Below are positions 26,073 to 35,769 of a stretch of 64,000 nt of DNA, one piece after another. The position numbers and the translations under genes were made by a program. The first letter of the stretch is position 1. Every line of letters begins with the position of its first letter. The notes under the pieces are model-generated. The model had not been told where the DNA came from. It saw only the letters and a list, made by a program, of their open reading frames with translations, and did no database searches. Source of the stretch: Chitinophagaceae bacterium (GTDB lineage: Bacteria > Bacteroidota > Bacteroidia > Chitinophagales > Chitinophagaceae); the NCBI GenBank assembly GCA_016710745.1, contig JADJVB010000010.1, forward strand, positions 806,001-870,000, written 5' to 3'.

Positions 26073-27997
26073 ATGCATACATTCAAATCAGTATTTAAAC
26101 ACCGGTTTGGCCCACTGGCCGTTTTGGCTTTAATCTTGTTCTCGCTGAGTTTTGCCACCAGGCTGACCTTGTTGATCATCAGCTGGTCAAACCTGGAACT
26201 TTCTGTTTTTCGTTTATTGGGCTTGTTTATTATCGGCTTGTTTTACGATCTGGTGGTATGCAGTTTTTTCGCCATTCCGGTTGCCTTGTATTGCTGGCTG
26301 ATGAAAGACAGCTGGTACCAAAAGAAATGGCAACGGCTGCCCTTGTTTTTACTTTTCTTTATCATCACCCTGATACTGGTTGTTAATGTAGGAGGCGAAA
26401 TTATTTTCTGGGGAGAGTTTGACGTGCGCTATAATTTTATAGCCGTTGATTACCTGATCTATACAACCGAAGTTATCGGCAATATCCTGGAGTCGTATAA
26501 TGTTCCGCTGATCGCGGCCTTTGTTGGGCTGGCTACGGCAGCCATTCTTTTTTTGGTCAGGAAAAACTATTCGAATCGCAGCAGGTAAGCATGCGCTTCA
26601 AAAAAAGAACCGCTTTCTTCTTTTTTTTCATGCTCTTTCCGGTGGCCGGTTATTTTTTAAGCAATAACAGTATTAAAAATATCAGCAATAATAATTATGT
26701 AAATGAGCTGGGGGGTAATGGTATTTATGAGTTTGGATATGCCTTCTGGCACAACGAAATAGATTACGACAAATTTTATAAAACCCGGAACGATACGGCC
26801 AATATAAAAGTGTTGCGAAATTTGCTGTCGGCACCCAACGCTACTTTCACCAATGACCCGTTGAGTATTGAACGACAGATTATTAGCGACAGTCCGGAAC
26901 GCAAATGGAATGTAGTACTCATCAGTGTGGAAAGTTACAGCGGCGACTACCTGAAAAGATTTGGCAATACCGAAAACATTACGCCTTACCTCGACTCGCT
27001 TATTCCGCATGGCTTATGGTTCGATCAGTTTTATGCTTCGGGTACCCGCACGGTAAGGGGATTAGAGGCCTTGTCGATGGCCATTCCGCCAACGCCCGGG
27101 CAGTCCATTGTTCGCCGGCCCGATAATGATGATATGTTTACGATGGGCGGTGTTTTAAAATCGAAGGGATACGATGTGCGTTATATTTATGGCGGCAACG
27201 CTTTCTTCGACAATATGGGCGACTATTTCGGAGGCTGTGGGTATACCGTGCTTGATAAAGGCGAAATACCGGATAGCCTGGTAAACCTAACCACGATATG
27301 GGGCGTTGACGATGAGGCGTCGTTCAATTTTACCTTGCAGCAATGCGACAAATCATATAACAGCGGAAAGCCGTTCTTTAATCATATGATGACGGTGAGT
27401 AATCACCGGCCCTACGTATATCCCGAAGGAAGGATAGATATATCGCCACAAACCCAATCATATCAGGGCGCTGTTAAATACACCGATTATGCCATCAATA
27501 AATTTTTAAAGGATGCGCAGAAAAAGCCATGGTTCAACAATACCTTGTTTGTTATTGTATCTGACCATTGTTCGAAAAGCGCCGGTAAAACCGACCTGCC
27601 GGTTGACCGATACCATATTCCCTGTATCATTTATGCACCTCAGTTAATAAAGCCCGCTATTGAAAACCGGTTAGTTAGCCAGATCGACCTGGCACCTACT
27701 ATTTTAGGATTGATGAACCTGAATTATACCAGCCGTTTTATGGGATTTGATATTTACCATATGAATCCGAAGAACGACCGGGCTTTTATCAGTACTTACC
27801 AGGATATGGGTTATGTAAAAGATGGCAAACTGGTTATCTTATCGCCGCAACAAAAAGTGAAAATGTACCAACCCGATTTTATAACAGGAGCCAATACCCT
27901 GATTTCTACTTCGGATAGCCTGGTAAAAGAAGCCATTGCCTGGTACCAGGGAGCAAGTTTTTTATATCGAACCGGGAGATATAAGGTCAAAAGATAA
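26073..27997 (+). CDS. LTA-synthase-family membrane sulfatase/phosphoglycerol transferase, split frame
   Basis: Two abutting frames, 26073-26588 (171 aa, five membrane segments) and 26591-27997 (468 aa, sulfatase-type domain), together give about 640 residues, the size of a single LtaS/OpgB-type enzyme. The catalytic half has ISVESYSGDYL (metal Glu), ASGTRTVRG (Thr nucleophile region), SNHRPY and VSDHCSKS (metal Asp/His). The frame change equals loss of one base between about 26548 (seven-T run) and 26590. Function is transfer of phosphoglycerol-type groups at the outer face of the inner membrane; the acceptor is unknown. A true two-gene arrangement cannot be excluded. Confidence 0.8.
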
Positions 27998-28180
27998 ACA
28001 CAAAATATCCGCTAATTGACTTATATTCAAATTAGTATAAATGTGGTCGATTGGTATATGTTCATACCCACGATTGGGTATTTCTACTTGTTTTTCAAAT
28101 TACTTGATAAAAATGTTGCATAATTATGAAAACCCCTTTATCTTCGTTTCGGTTTTTCATAGGATATTGGATTTTAAAGC
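27998..28180 (+). ncRNA. Possible structured transcript ending at a strong terminator
   Basis: This AT-rich gap has a hairpin ATACCC-ACGATT-GGGTAT near 28065-28083 and ends in a strong plus-strand terminator at 28181-28212. The terminator is about 185 bp from the preceding stop, unusually far for a simple gene end, so a small RNA or long 3' UTR is possible. No family is recognised. Confidence 0.2.
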
Positions 28181-28212
28181 GGGACTAGATTTCTATCTTG
28201 GTCCCTTTTTTT
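28181..28212 (+). terminator. Rho-independent terminator
   Basis: Stem GGGAC(TAGAT) / (ATCTTG)GTCCC with a short loop, followed by seven T on the plus strand, just before the convergent recQ stop at 28215. Confidence 0.8.
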
Positions 28213-28214
28213 AT

Positions 28215-30181
28215 TTATATACCTGCCGTTTTTTTCGAAAAACAGATATTACCATCCTGATCTGCCTGTATTTTGTTCTCCGCCAACAGGTAATCTATCA
28301 CTTTCCATATTTTTTCTTTTTGGATGCCTTTCATCCCGGCGAATATGTCGTTTACGGGTAAAGGCAGTTCGTTGGTAAGCAATTTTATCTTCTCTGCGAT
28401 GCTGCTAAATTCTTCCGGCGAAAGATCAATCAACTTTTTGTTGATGCAGTTATCACAGATACCACAGGCATTTATTTTTACATCGGTAAAGTATCCGGCT
28501 ATTTGCCGGCTGCGGCATATACCCGAATTTGCAATGTAACCAACCATCGCTTTCACACGTTCCTCAAATTTTTCTTTTCGTTTCAGGTAGTCAGTAGTGT
28601 TAAGCAGGTAATTATCCTGGTACATCCTGTTTTGCAGCAGGGTAACCTGTGGCTTGTCTTTTTGCGCCGAATAGCTGATTATGCCATAATCATTCAGGAT
28701 TTTCAGGTTCTTCTTTAAGGTTGCTATATCAACGGCTATGAATTGTGCCAACTTGTTTTCGTAAAGGGTTGCCGGAAAATCAAATATACCTTCATACGAA
28801 CGAAGCAATCCTTTTACCAACGGCTCCAATTCGGGTTTTTGTTTTTCAAGATCCGTCAACTCATCCCGGGATGTTGTAAACACCACTGTTGACGGTTTAA
28901 AAAATACTTCATTGAAGCTGATGACCCCTTCCTGTTCCAAAGCTTTGATGGCATAGGTTGCCATAAGGATATTTATTTTAAATGCTGAGGAAAAAGCAGC
29001 GATATCGAAATCATAACTGATACCTTCGCCGCTGCCCGCCGGAATCTGCAGGTGATTCATCAGCCCGATATACACCTGTTTAATTTCGGCTTCACCGGGG
29101 TAGCGGATCGCAGACTGTTCTTCCAGGTTTTCAATCTCCTTGTCGGTATATAATAATACAGCATAAGCTCTTTTGCCATCCCGGCCGGCACGCCCTGCTT
29201 CCTGGTAATAATTTTCCAGGCAATCGGGTACTTCATAATGCACAACAACACGCACATCAGGTTTGTCGATCCCCATACCGAAGGCATTGGTACTTACGAT
29301 CACCCTTGTTTTATTATGGAGCCAGTCTTCCTGTTTTTTATTGCGCACCTCATTGGTTAATCCGGCGTGGTAGTAATCTGCATTGATTGTATTCAGCCTC
29401 AGCAGATCGGCAATTTCCAGGGTGCGCTTCCGGCTTTTGCAGTATACGATCGCTGTGCCCGGAACATTTTTCAGGATCTCCAATAATTTATTCTGCTTTG
29501 ATGGAACATTAAAGACACTATAGGACAGGTTTTTCCTTTCAAATGACTGTTGAAAAATAGTCCAGTTCTCAACTGAGTTCGCCTGCTCCAGGACTCGCCC
29601 CATTGGAGCGTGGCGGGGCTTTAGTTTATCACAAATATCATCCTGTACCAACTTGGTAGCCGATGCCGTTAGTGCCAGTACAGGTACTTCGGGTATCAGT
29701 TCGCGTAAAGCAGCGATCCGCATATAGGGCGGCCTGAAGTCGTATCCCCATTGCGAAATGCAATGTGCTTCGTCAACGGCCAGTAAATTGATATTCATAG
29801 CCGGCAGAAATTCAAAAAAAGATTGGTTTCCAGCCGTTCGGGCGATACGTACAGGAATTTATAATTGCCGAATGCTGCATTCTGTAAGGTCTTCCTGATC
29901 TCTATGAAATTCATGCCCGAAAAAATGGCCAGTGCGGGAATTCCTTTTTGTTTTAAACCTTCTACCTGGTCTTTCATTAAAGCGATCAGCGGACTTACCA
30001 CCAGGCAAATACCCTCATTAGCCATGGCCGGAACCTGGAAGCATATGGATTTACCACCACCGGTGGGTAAAAGAGCAAGCGTATCTTTTCCGTCAAGCAC
30101 CGATTGGATGATTTCTTCCTGCAAGGGACGGAAACTATCATAACCCCAGTATGTTTTTAAAATTTCGTGGATGTTCGCCAT
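28215..30181 (-). CDS. recQ: ATP-dependent DNA helicase RecQ, frameshifted
   Basis: The N-terminal frame (start ATG 30181) has the Q-motif region YWGYDSFRPLQ and Walker A LLPTGGGKS. The second frame has DEAHCISQWGYDFRP (motif II), motif V/VI GMGIDKPDVR and HYEVP...YYQEAGRAGRDG, then the zinc-binding Cys set (CRSRQ...CGICDNC) and winged helix. The C-terminal ~70 residues replace a full HRDC domain. The first frame stops at 29798 region after NLFLNF. One extra base in the A7 run at 29814-29820 (or the AAA at 29808-29810) restores continuous FLPAMNINLLAVDEAH. I treat it as one 655-residue helicase. Confidence 0.9.
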
Positions 30182-30299
30182 GGTCAATTATGGCTTGAAA
30201 TTAAATCATTTTCTTTTCTATTAATTTAGAAATGATCGTTAAGTCCTTAAATTGGATATCAAGCCATCGCGGTTTTACTATCCTGAATGCATAAATTCC

Positions 30300-32426
30300 T
30301 CAGATCACTTTTTTATACTTCAACCAGATAGAATTTATGGCCAGCACCACATCGCTGAAACCCATGGCCAGTGCCGCCAGGCCGGGCTGCAATAAGCCAA
30401 CTGCGGCAATGGGAATGGCAATTATATTGTAAATAAAGGCCCAGAATAAATTTCCTTTGATCGTAATGAAAGTGTGTTTTCCCAGTCCCAGTGCCAGGGG
30501 TAAATGCTGAATACCTTTGTTCGTTAAAACCACCTGGGCACTCTGTACAGCGAGTTGAGTAGCGTCACTCATCGAAATACCGATGGTTGCTTTTGCCAGC
30601 GCAGGGGCATCGTTTATGCCATCGCCCACCATGGCAACCGGTGTTTCATTATTCAGTTGCTCAATGATGAGCAGTTTTTCTTCGGGTGTTTTTTCCGCGT
30701 AAACTTTTTCGATTCCCAGGGTATCAGCAAGTTGTTGTGTACGGGCCAAACTATCTCCGCTAAGCAAAATGGTTCGTATATGTTTACTGTGCAGGTATTC
30801 AATCACTCCTTTGGCTTCCGTTCTTATCTCGTCTTCCAAATCGAACCAACCTACCAGTTTGTCATTTTTCAGAAGATAAGCAGCATGTGATTGATCATCG
30901 GTTTGCCCGGCTGTTAATTTGAAAGAACCCAACTGGTATCTGTCGCCTGCAGCATCTTCGGCACGCATGCCCAAACCCTTTATCTCCTCAATTTTTTTCC
31001 AGTGAATGGGATTGTTGATTTTCCATTCGGTGGTAACGGCTTTGGCTATCGGATGATTGGAATATTTTTCGAGCGAAAAAACTACCTGTTTGAATACCTG
31101 CTCATCCAGATCAGTTTGCCAATGGCTGATTACCATTTGCCCTTTTGTTAACGTGCCTGTTTTATCAAACACTACCGTGGTAATATTTTTAAACAGTTCC
31201 AGGCTTTTTGCATGGCGGAAAAGAATTCCGTTTTTAGCAGCCCTCCCCAACCCAACGGCAATGGCGGCAGGTGTTGCCAGGCCCATGGCACAGGGGCAAC
31301 TGATGACCAATACTGCAATGCTGCGCATTAATGAATGGGTGCTGCTGATATCAAAAGCAAAATAATTAATTATAAAAGTAAGTACAGCGATGCCCAATAC
31401 CACCGGTACAAAAACGGCGCTGATCCTATCGGCCAGTTGCTGAATGGGTGGCTTTTCGCTCTGTGCCTGTTTCACCAGAGTTAAAATATTGCTGAGCACC
31501 GTATCTTTTCCCACGGCTGTAACCTGCGCTTTAACGGTACCGCCGGTGATGATACTGCCTCCAATTAAACTATCTTTTTTCCCTTTGGGTATGGGTTTGC
31601 TTTCACCCGTCAGCAAAGATTCATCCACATATACATCACCCCATAATATTTTGCAGTCCATTGGTACCTGTTCGCCCGTTTTTATCAAAATAAGATCGCC
31701 CACATGCAGCGTGGTATTCTCCACCGGAAAGATCAATTCTTTATGTTCTTCATCAAAAGCGATCATATTGGCCATTACTTTTTGCTTAGCTGCCAGTTTA
31801 TTTAGTTCCTTTTGTGTGCCGGCTACTGATTTGTGTTCAACCCATTCACCCAAAAAAACAAGGGTGATGATGGTGGCCGCGGTTTCATAAAAAATATAGT
31901 CCATTCCGAAGTTGCCGATACTGCCGATCAGGCTATACACAAACGCAGCGGTGGCGCCGATCGCGATCAATACATTCATATTGGGAATACCGCTTCTCAA
32001 ACTTTTGACAGCACTTACCCCAAAATAGCCCATGCCCACGATATAAACCGGCAAACAAATGGCCAGCTGAATCCAGGGGTTCATTAAAAAAGCCGGATGC
32101 CAGGGCAACATGTGCAACATCAATACAGCGGTAAAAGGCAAACAGAAGAGGAAACGTTGGAGATGGTTGGAGAAAAAATTACGGGTCGGGGGCCGGGAGC
32201 CGGGAGCCGATAATCCAACATTTTCATTGATCACTTTATATCCCAGGTTGGCAATTCCTTTTGAGATCTCTTCTTTGGTTTTATTACCGTTGAGATCGAA
32301 GCTCACTTCACCACCAATAAAATTTACCTGAACATGTTTTAAACCTTCTTTTTCGAGGTAGCGGTTAATGCTTAAAGCACAGTTTGTACAGGTCATTCCC
32401 TCTACTTTCCATTCAACTTTTTCCAT
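30300..32426 (-). CDS. copA: Copper-type heavy-metal P1B ATPase
   Basis: The 708-residue protein has one N-terminal HMA domain with GMTCTNC (residues 9-15). Eight membrane segments follow, with the metal-site CPC in ISCPCAMGLATPA, phosphorylation motif DKTGTLTKG, TGES in the actuator domain (SLLTGESKP) and GDGINDAPAL hinge. CPC plus CxxC fits Cu(I) export. The linker after the HMA domain (about residues 74-84, SAPGSRPPTRN) is encoded by a GC-rich tandem repeat (32183-32211) and looks acquired. Monocistronic, divergent from tsaE. It may act with the copper-linked MbnP/MbnH genes far upstream, but that is speculation. Confidence 0.92.
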   Translation of the reverse strand: MEKVEWKVEGMTCTNCALSINRYLEKEGLKHVQVNFIGGEVSFDLNGNKTKEEISKGIANLGYKVINENVGLSAPGSRPPTRNFFSNHLQRFLFCLPFTAVLMLHMLPWHPAFLMNPWIQLAICLPVYIVGMGYFGVSAVKSLRSGIPNMNVLIAIGATAAFVYSLIGSIGNFGMDYIFYETAATIITLVFLGEWVEHKSVAGTQKELNKLAAKQKVMANMIAFDEEHKELIFPVENTTLHVGDLILIKTGEQVPMDCKILWGDVYVDESLLTGESKPIPKGKKDSLIGGSIITGGTVKAQVTAVGKDTVLSNILTLVKQAQSEKPPIQQLADRISAVFVPVVLGIAVLTFIINYFAFDISSTHSLMRSIAVLVISCPCAMGLATPAAIAVGLGRAAKNGILFRHAKSLELFKNITTVVFDKTGTLTKGQMVISHWQTDLDEQVFKQVVFSLEKYSNHPIAKAVTTEWKINNPIHWKKIEEIKGLGMRAEDAAGDRYQLGSFKLTAGQTDDQSHAAYLLKNDKLVGWFDLEDEIRTEAKGVIEYLHSKHIRTILLSGDSLARTQQLADTLGIEKVYAEKTPEEKLLIIEQLNNETPVAMVGDGINDAPALAKATIGISMSDATQLAVQSAQVVLTNKGIQHLPLALGLGKHTFITIKGNLFWAFIYNIIAIPIAAVGLLQPGLAALAMGFSDVVLAINSIWLKYKKVI
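32183..32211. repeat. GGGAGCC-type simple repeat inside copA
   Basis: Tandem CCGGGAG units (ggccgggagccgggagcc) encode the Pro/Gly/Ser-rich linker just after the HMA domain. Base composition is far from the surrounding coding sequence. Confidence 0.5.
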
Positions 32427-32476
32427 AATGCAAAATTATTCATTGAAATTGTGACTATATTACTAATCAGGGAAAA

Positions 32477-32484
32477 TATCTTTG
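32477..32484 (+). promoter_or_regulatory. TAnnTTTG-type -7 box of tsaE–ald
   Basis: TATCTTTG fits the Bacteroidota -7 consensus exactly and lies 4 bp before the tsaE ATG. A TTG at 32449-32451 is a possible -33 element, but the spacing is longer than usual. Confidence 0.45.
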
Positions 32485-32488
32485 CAAC

Positions 32489-32902
32489 ATGGAGGTAAAT
32501 TTTACATTAAAACAGATTGACAAAACGGCCGCTGCGTTCCTGGCGGAAGCTGCCGGATACAAAGTATTTGCTTTTCACGGCGACATGGGGGCCGGTAAAA
32601 CAACTTTTGTACATGCGTTATGCGATGCCCTGGGGGTGACGGATACAATCAGCAGTCCAACCTTTTCGATTATCAATGAATATAAAACAGAAGATGGGGA
32701 GCCGGTTTATCACATGGATCTGTACCGGATAAAGGATGAAAATGAAGCCGTTAATGCCGGGGTTGAAGAATATTTATACTCCGGCCATTTTTGTTTTGTT
32801 GAGTGGCCTGATAAGGCACCTGCTTTATTTCCCGAGGATACTTTACATATTACCATCATTTCAGTTGATGATATTACCAGAAAGCTGAAATTTAATTTGT
32901 AA
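32489..32902 (+). CDS. tsaE: tRNA threonylcarbamoyladenosine biosynthesis ATPase TsaE
   Basis: The 137-residue protein has Walker A HGDMGAGKTTF near residue 31, the SSPTFSIINEY switch region near 55 and HMDLYR near 72, followed by FVEWPDKA. All are TsaE hallmarks. It supports t6A37 modification of ANN-decoding tRNAs with TsaB and TsaD, which are not in this window. It is followed 24 bp later by ald in the same direction. Confidence 0.95.
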   Translation: MEVNFTLKQIDKTAAAFLAEAAGYKVFAFHGDMGAGKTTFVHALCDALGVTDTISSPTFSIINEYKTEDGEPVYHMDLYRIKDENEAVNAGVEEYLYSGHFCFVEWPDKAPALFPEDTLHITIISVDDITRKLKFNL

Positions 32903-32926
32903 TTTGTATTTTTTCAAAACTACTGT

Positions 32927-34141
32927 ATGGCAAAATCAAAACCATTTGTATCTTCCTCATTCTCTTATGAAACACTGGAGGAAACGCTGGATATTAAACC
33001 CAAAGGGGCCGAGTTGTTTATCGGCATTCCCCGGGAAAATTCATTTAACGAAAACCGTATTGCCTTAACACCGGAAGCCGTAAGTGTGATGATTGCCAAC
33101 GGACACCGGGTGGTGGTAGAGTCAAAGGCCGGCGACGGAGCCAGTTATACCGATAAAGATTACAGTGAGGCCGGTGCCAAAATTGCCTATGATAAAAAAG
33201 AAGTTTTCGAATGCGATATACTGGTGAAAAGTGCACCGGTGAGCGAAAGCGAATGTGAACTATTGAAACTCAATCAGTACATAATTTCTCCGATACATTT
33301 GGCCGTTATGAAACGGGATATTTTGCAGAAGATGATGGATAAGAAGATCACCGCACTGAGTTTTGAGAATTTGAAAGATGATACCGGGCACAATCCCATC
33401 GTACGAAGCATGAGTGAAATTGCCGGCAGTGCTGTGATGCTGATTGCCGGGCAATATTTAAGCAAAACAAATAATGGTAAAGGCGTTCTGGTTGGTGGCA
33501 TCAGCGGTATACCACCCACCAAAGTGATCATTATTGGCGCCGGTATTGTGGGGGAATATGCGGCCCGCACAGCATTGGCCATGGGGGCCAGCGTGAAGAT
33601 CTTCGACAACAGCATTTACCGGTTAAAGCGGTTACAAAATAATATTGGTGTACGGCTCTGGACCTCGGTACTGGAACCTAAAATTTTGGCCAAGCAGTTG
33701 AAAACCTGCGATGTGGCAGTTGGTGCGCTTAGTGGTGCAGCGGGCCGAACGCCGATTGTTGTTACCGAAGAAACGGTAAGCAATATGCGGCCGGGCAGTG
33801 TAATTGTTGATGTAAGTATCGATCATGGCGGTTGTTTTGAAACCAGTAAAGTAACCAGCCACGAAAAACCGGTGTTTAGCAAATATGAAGTGATCCATTA
33901 TTGTGTACCCAATATTCCCAGCGGATTTGCCCGAACGGCATCCCAGGCTATCAGTAATGTATTGATGCCACTGATGCTCGAAACCGGTGAGGATGGCGGC
34001 ATTGACCGGATCGTTTGGCATAAGATAAATATCCGAAGTGGTATTTATCTGTACAAGGGAAGTCTTACCAATTTTTATTTAAGCGAGCGATTTGATCTGA
34101 AGTTTACAGATTTGAATTTACTGATAGCGAGTAAACGGTAA
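32927..34141 (+). CDS. ald: Alanine dehydrogenase
   Basis: The 404-residue protein has the AlaDH/PNT N-terminal fold (GIPRENSFNENRIALTPEAV, cited by its core NENRIALTP near residue 43) and a Rossmann domain with GAGIVGEYAAR near residue 203. VDVSIDHGGCFETS near residue 290 is the typical NAD-dependent signature. It interconverts alanine and pyruvate plus ammonia. Length and N-terminal extension fit the Bacteroidota subgroup. It is probably co-transcribed with tsaE. Confidence 0.9.
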   Translation: MAKSKPFVSSSFSYETLEETLDIKPKGAELFIGIPRENSFNENRIALTPEAVSVMIANGHRVVVESKAGDGASYTDKDYSEAGAKIAYDKKEVFECDILVKSAPVSESECELLKLNQYIISPIHLAVMKRDILQKMMDKKITALSFENLKDDTGHNPIVRSMSEIAGSAVMLIAGQYLSKTNNGKGVLVGGISGIPPTKVIIIGAGIVGEYAARTALAMGASVKIFDNSIYRLKRLQNNIGVRLWTSVLEPKILAKQLKTCDVAVGALSGAAGRTPIVVTEETVSNMRPGSVIVDVSIDHGGCFETSKVTSHEKPVFSKYEVIHYCVPNIPSGFARTASQAISNVLMPLMLETGEDGGIDRIVWHKINIRSGIYLYKGSLTNFYLSERFDLKFTDLNLLIASKR

Positions 34142-34224
34142 CGCAGATTTCATGATTAATGTATATAAAAATCAAGACAAAGCAGCAGGAAGATAATTCC
34201 CGGCGTCTTGGCTAAAACACCGGT

Positions 34225-34890
34225 ATGAAAATTATCTTGTCTATTTGCCTGATTTTATTTTCGTGTTTCTCATCAAATGCCCAACTACGCCTGGGTATAA
34301 AAGCCGGTTACAACAATGCCTGGGCCGATTATAGGAATCCGGATGGCCTGATTAAACATAATATTACTGCTTTCCAGGTTGGTGTGTTGGGGGAAGTAAA
34401 GATCAGGAAGATGCTGTTGAGAACTAATATTTTATTTAATCAGAAGGGAAATTATGTAGATAACGGCCAGGAAATACTCGATGCCGGGCGGCAATCAACC
34501 TACCGGATAAATTACCTGGAGGGTAATATCCTGGTTGGCTATAAATTTTCATTGGGCCGGGTAGCTGGTATTGCCTTTGCGGCAGGGCCTTTTATAGCGA
34601 AAGGGATATCGGGTACCGAAAAAGGCAGCGGTTCAAGTCTGGCGGGTGTTTATTTAATCGACCGGAAGATAAAATTTTCTGATACAGAACAATCGGATAA
34701 CAGTACGGCATATCTTAGGCCCATTGATTATGGAATAGATATCAATGTCACCGCTAATTTTAAAAAATTATTTTTGTATGTTAATTATGGAAAAGGGTTG
34801 GCCAGCAGGTCAACGTCTTCCGATTATTATGCTAACCAGAAGCCGCGAAACAGTGTTTTATCGGCAGGGCTGGGATTTTATTTTTTCTAA
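34225..34890 (+). CDS. Outer-membrane beta-barrel protein (PorT-like fold)
   Basis: The 221-residue protein has a signal peptide (ends SSNA/Q near residue 19), then LRLGIKAGYNNAW and alternating amphipathic strands, ending in aromatic SAGLGFYFF. This is the pattern of the 8-strand outer-membrane beta-barrel family (OMP_b-brl_2) common in Bacteroidota. No specific function can be given. It ends 3 bp from the convergent ABC ATPase gene. Confidence 0.85.
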   Translation: MKIILSICLILFSCFSSNAQLRLGIKAGYNNAWADYRNPDGLIKHNITAFQVGVLGEVKIRKMLLRTNILFNQKGNYVDNGQEILDAGRQSTYRINYLEGNILVGYKFSLGRVAGIAFAAGPFIAKGISGTEKGSGSSLAGVYLIDRKIKFSDTEQSDNSTAYLRPIDYGIDINVTANFKKLFLYVNYGKGLASRSTSSDYYANQKPRNSVLSAGLGFYFF

Positions 34891-34893
34891 GGT

Positions 34894-35568
34894 TTATTTA
34901 TAATCACCGATCTCGATCACTTCTTCACAAAAATCATATTCCTGTTTTACATTACTGCTTACTATGACCAGTTTATTTTTTGTGTAATGATTAATGAGAT
35001 TTTGGTAGAGTGCAATTCCATCGGCATCTAAATTAGTGGTAGGTTCGTCCAATAAAAGTATGGGCGTATTGCTGAAAAAAGCCTGTGCCAGTTTCAACCT
35101 TTGTTTCATGCCACTGCTGAAATAGCGTATCTGTTTGTTGATGGCAGTTTCCAGTCCAACAACGGTGAGCATTTCTTCTATGGTCAACGACTGAATCAAT
35201 GGTTTGAATTTTGAATGAAAGTCGAGCATTTCTTTTGCGGTCATTTCTTCAATCAATTCGAGGTAAGGAGCTGCTATGGAGATGTAAGAATATTGTTTTT
35301 CGTCGGTGGTTTTTGTTTGTCCTGTATGATATTCAACAGTTCCTTCATTATGAAGCGTTGCACCTGCGATAACCTGCAGTAATGTTGATTTTCCTGAGCC
35401 ATTGGGGCCGGTGATGGCATAGTTTTTTCCCGTAACGAACTCATGATTGAAACGGCGAAAGATCCACTCCCGGTTAAATCGTTTACCAACGTTAAAAAGC
35501 CTCACCCCAACCCCGTTCCAAAGGAGAGGGAACCCGGCTGGGGAGTTCAATGTTGTAAGGTTCATCAT
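34894..35568 (-). CDS. ABC transporter ATP-binding protein with repeat-derived N-terminus
   Basis: The 224-residue protein has Walker A GPNGSGKSTLL near residue 55, signature FSSGMKQR near 147 and Walker B ILLLDEPTTNLD near 167. It is the ATPase that follows lpxA in this lineage, with no permease adjacent. The usual start of this family directly precedes LFNVGKRFNREW. Here the first ~20 residues (MMNLTTLNSPAGFPLLWNG) are encoded by a palindromic REP-like element at 35500-35544 that fuses in frame. The ATG at 35568 is the nearest usable start. Whether the extension is translated is uncertain. Confidence 0.85.
   Translation of the reverse strand: MMNLTTLNSPAGFPLLWNGVGVRLFNVGKRFNREWIFRRFNHEFVTGKNYAITGPNGSGKSTLLQVIAGATLHNEGTVEYHTGQTKTTDEKQYSYISIAAPYLELIEEMTAKEMLDFHSKFKPLIQSLTIEEMLTVVGLETAINKQIRYFSSGMKQRLKLAQAFFSNTPILLLDEPTTNLDADGIALYQNLINHYTKNKLVIVSSNVKQEYDFCEEVIEIGDYK
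35500..35544. repeat. REP-like element at the 5' end of the ABC ATPase gene
   Basis: CCTCACCCCAACCCC, then a GGAGAGGG core, then CCCGGCTGGGGA: a GC-rich palindromic block of the dispersed Bacteroidota type, in frame with the ABC gene (minus strand). Confidence 0.55.
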
Positions 35569-35724
35569 ATTTTTGGCTTTTTTTCTTCGCTTTGATAAAA
35601 GCTGAATCAATATCTTACAGTACAAATATGCCCTCCGGTTCTGCGAACGATGCAACGATGATGCTATGAAAAACTTCTGCCGGGCTAAAAAATATATAAC
35701 ACATAATCTTTACTCCCGTCTCCC

Positions 35725-35767
35725 AGATTTCTCTCTCCTTTTTAGGGAGAGAACAGGCGTGGGGCCG
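35725..35767. repeat. REP-like palindromic element after lpxA
   Basis: Hairpin TCTCTCC-(TTTTTAG)-GGAGAGA followed by GGCGTGGGGCCG, two bases from the lpxA stop codon. It has the same layout as 14424-14459. Confidence 0.55.
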
Positions 35768-35769
35768 CT

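Noticed and set aside
28215..30181. recQ as a genuine pseudogene or as two genes
   Set aside because: One base restores all motifs without other damage; sequence error is simpler.
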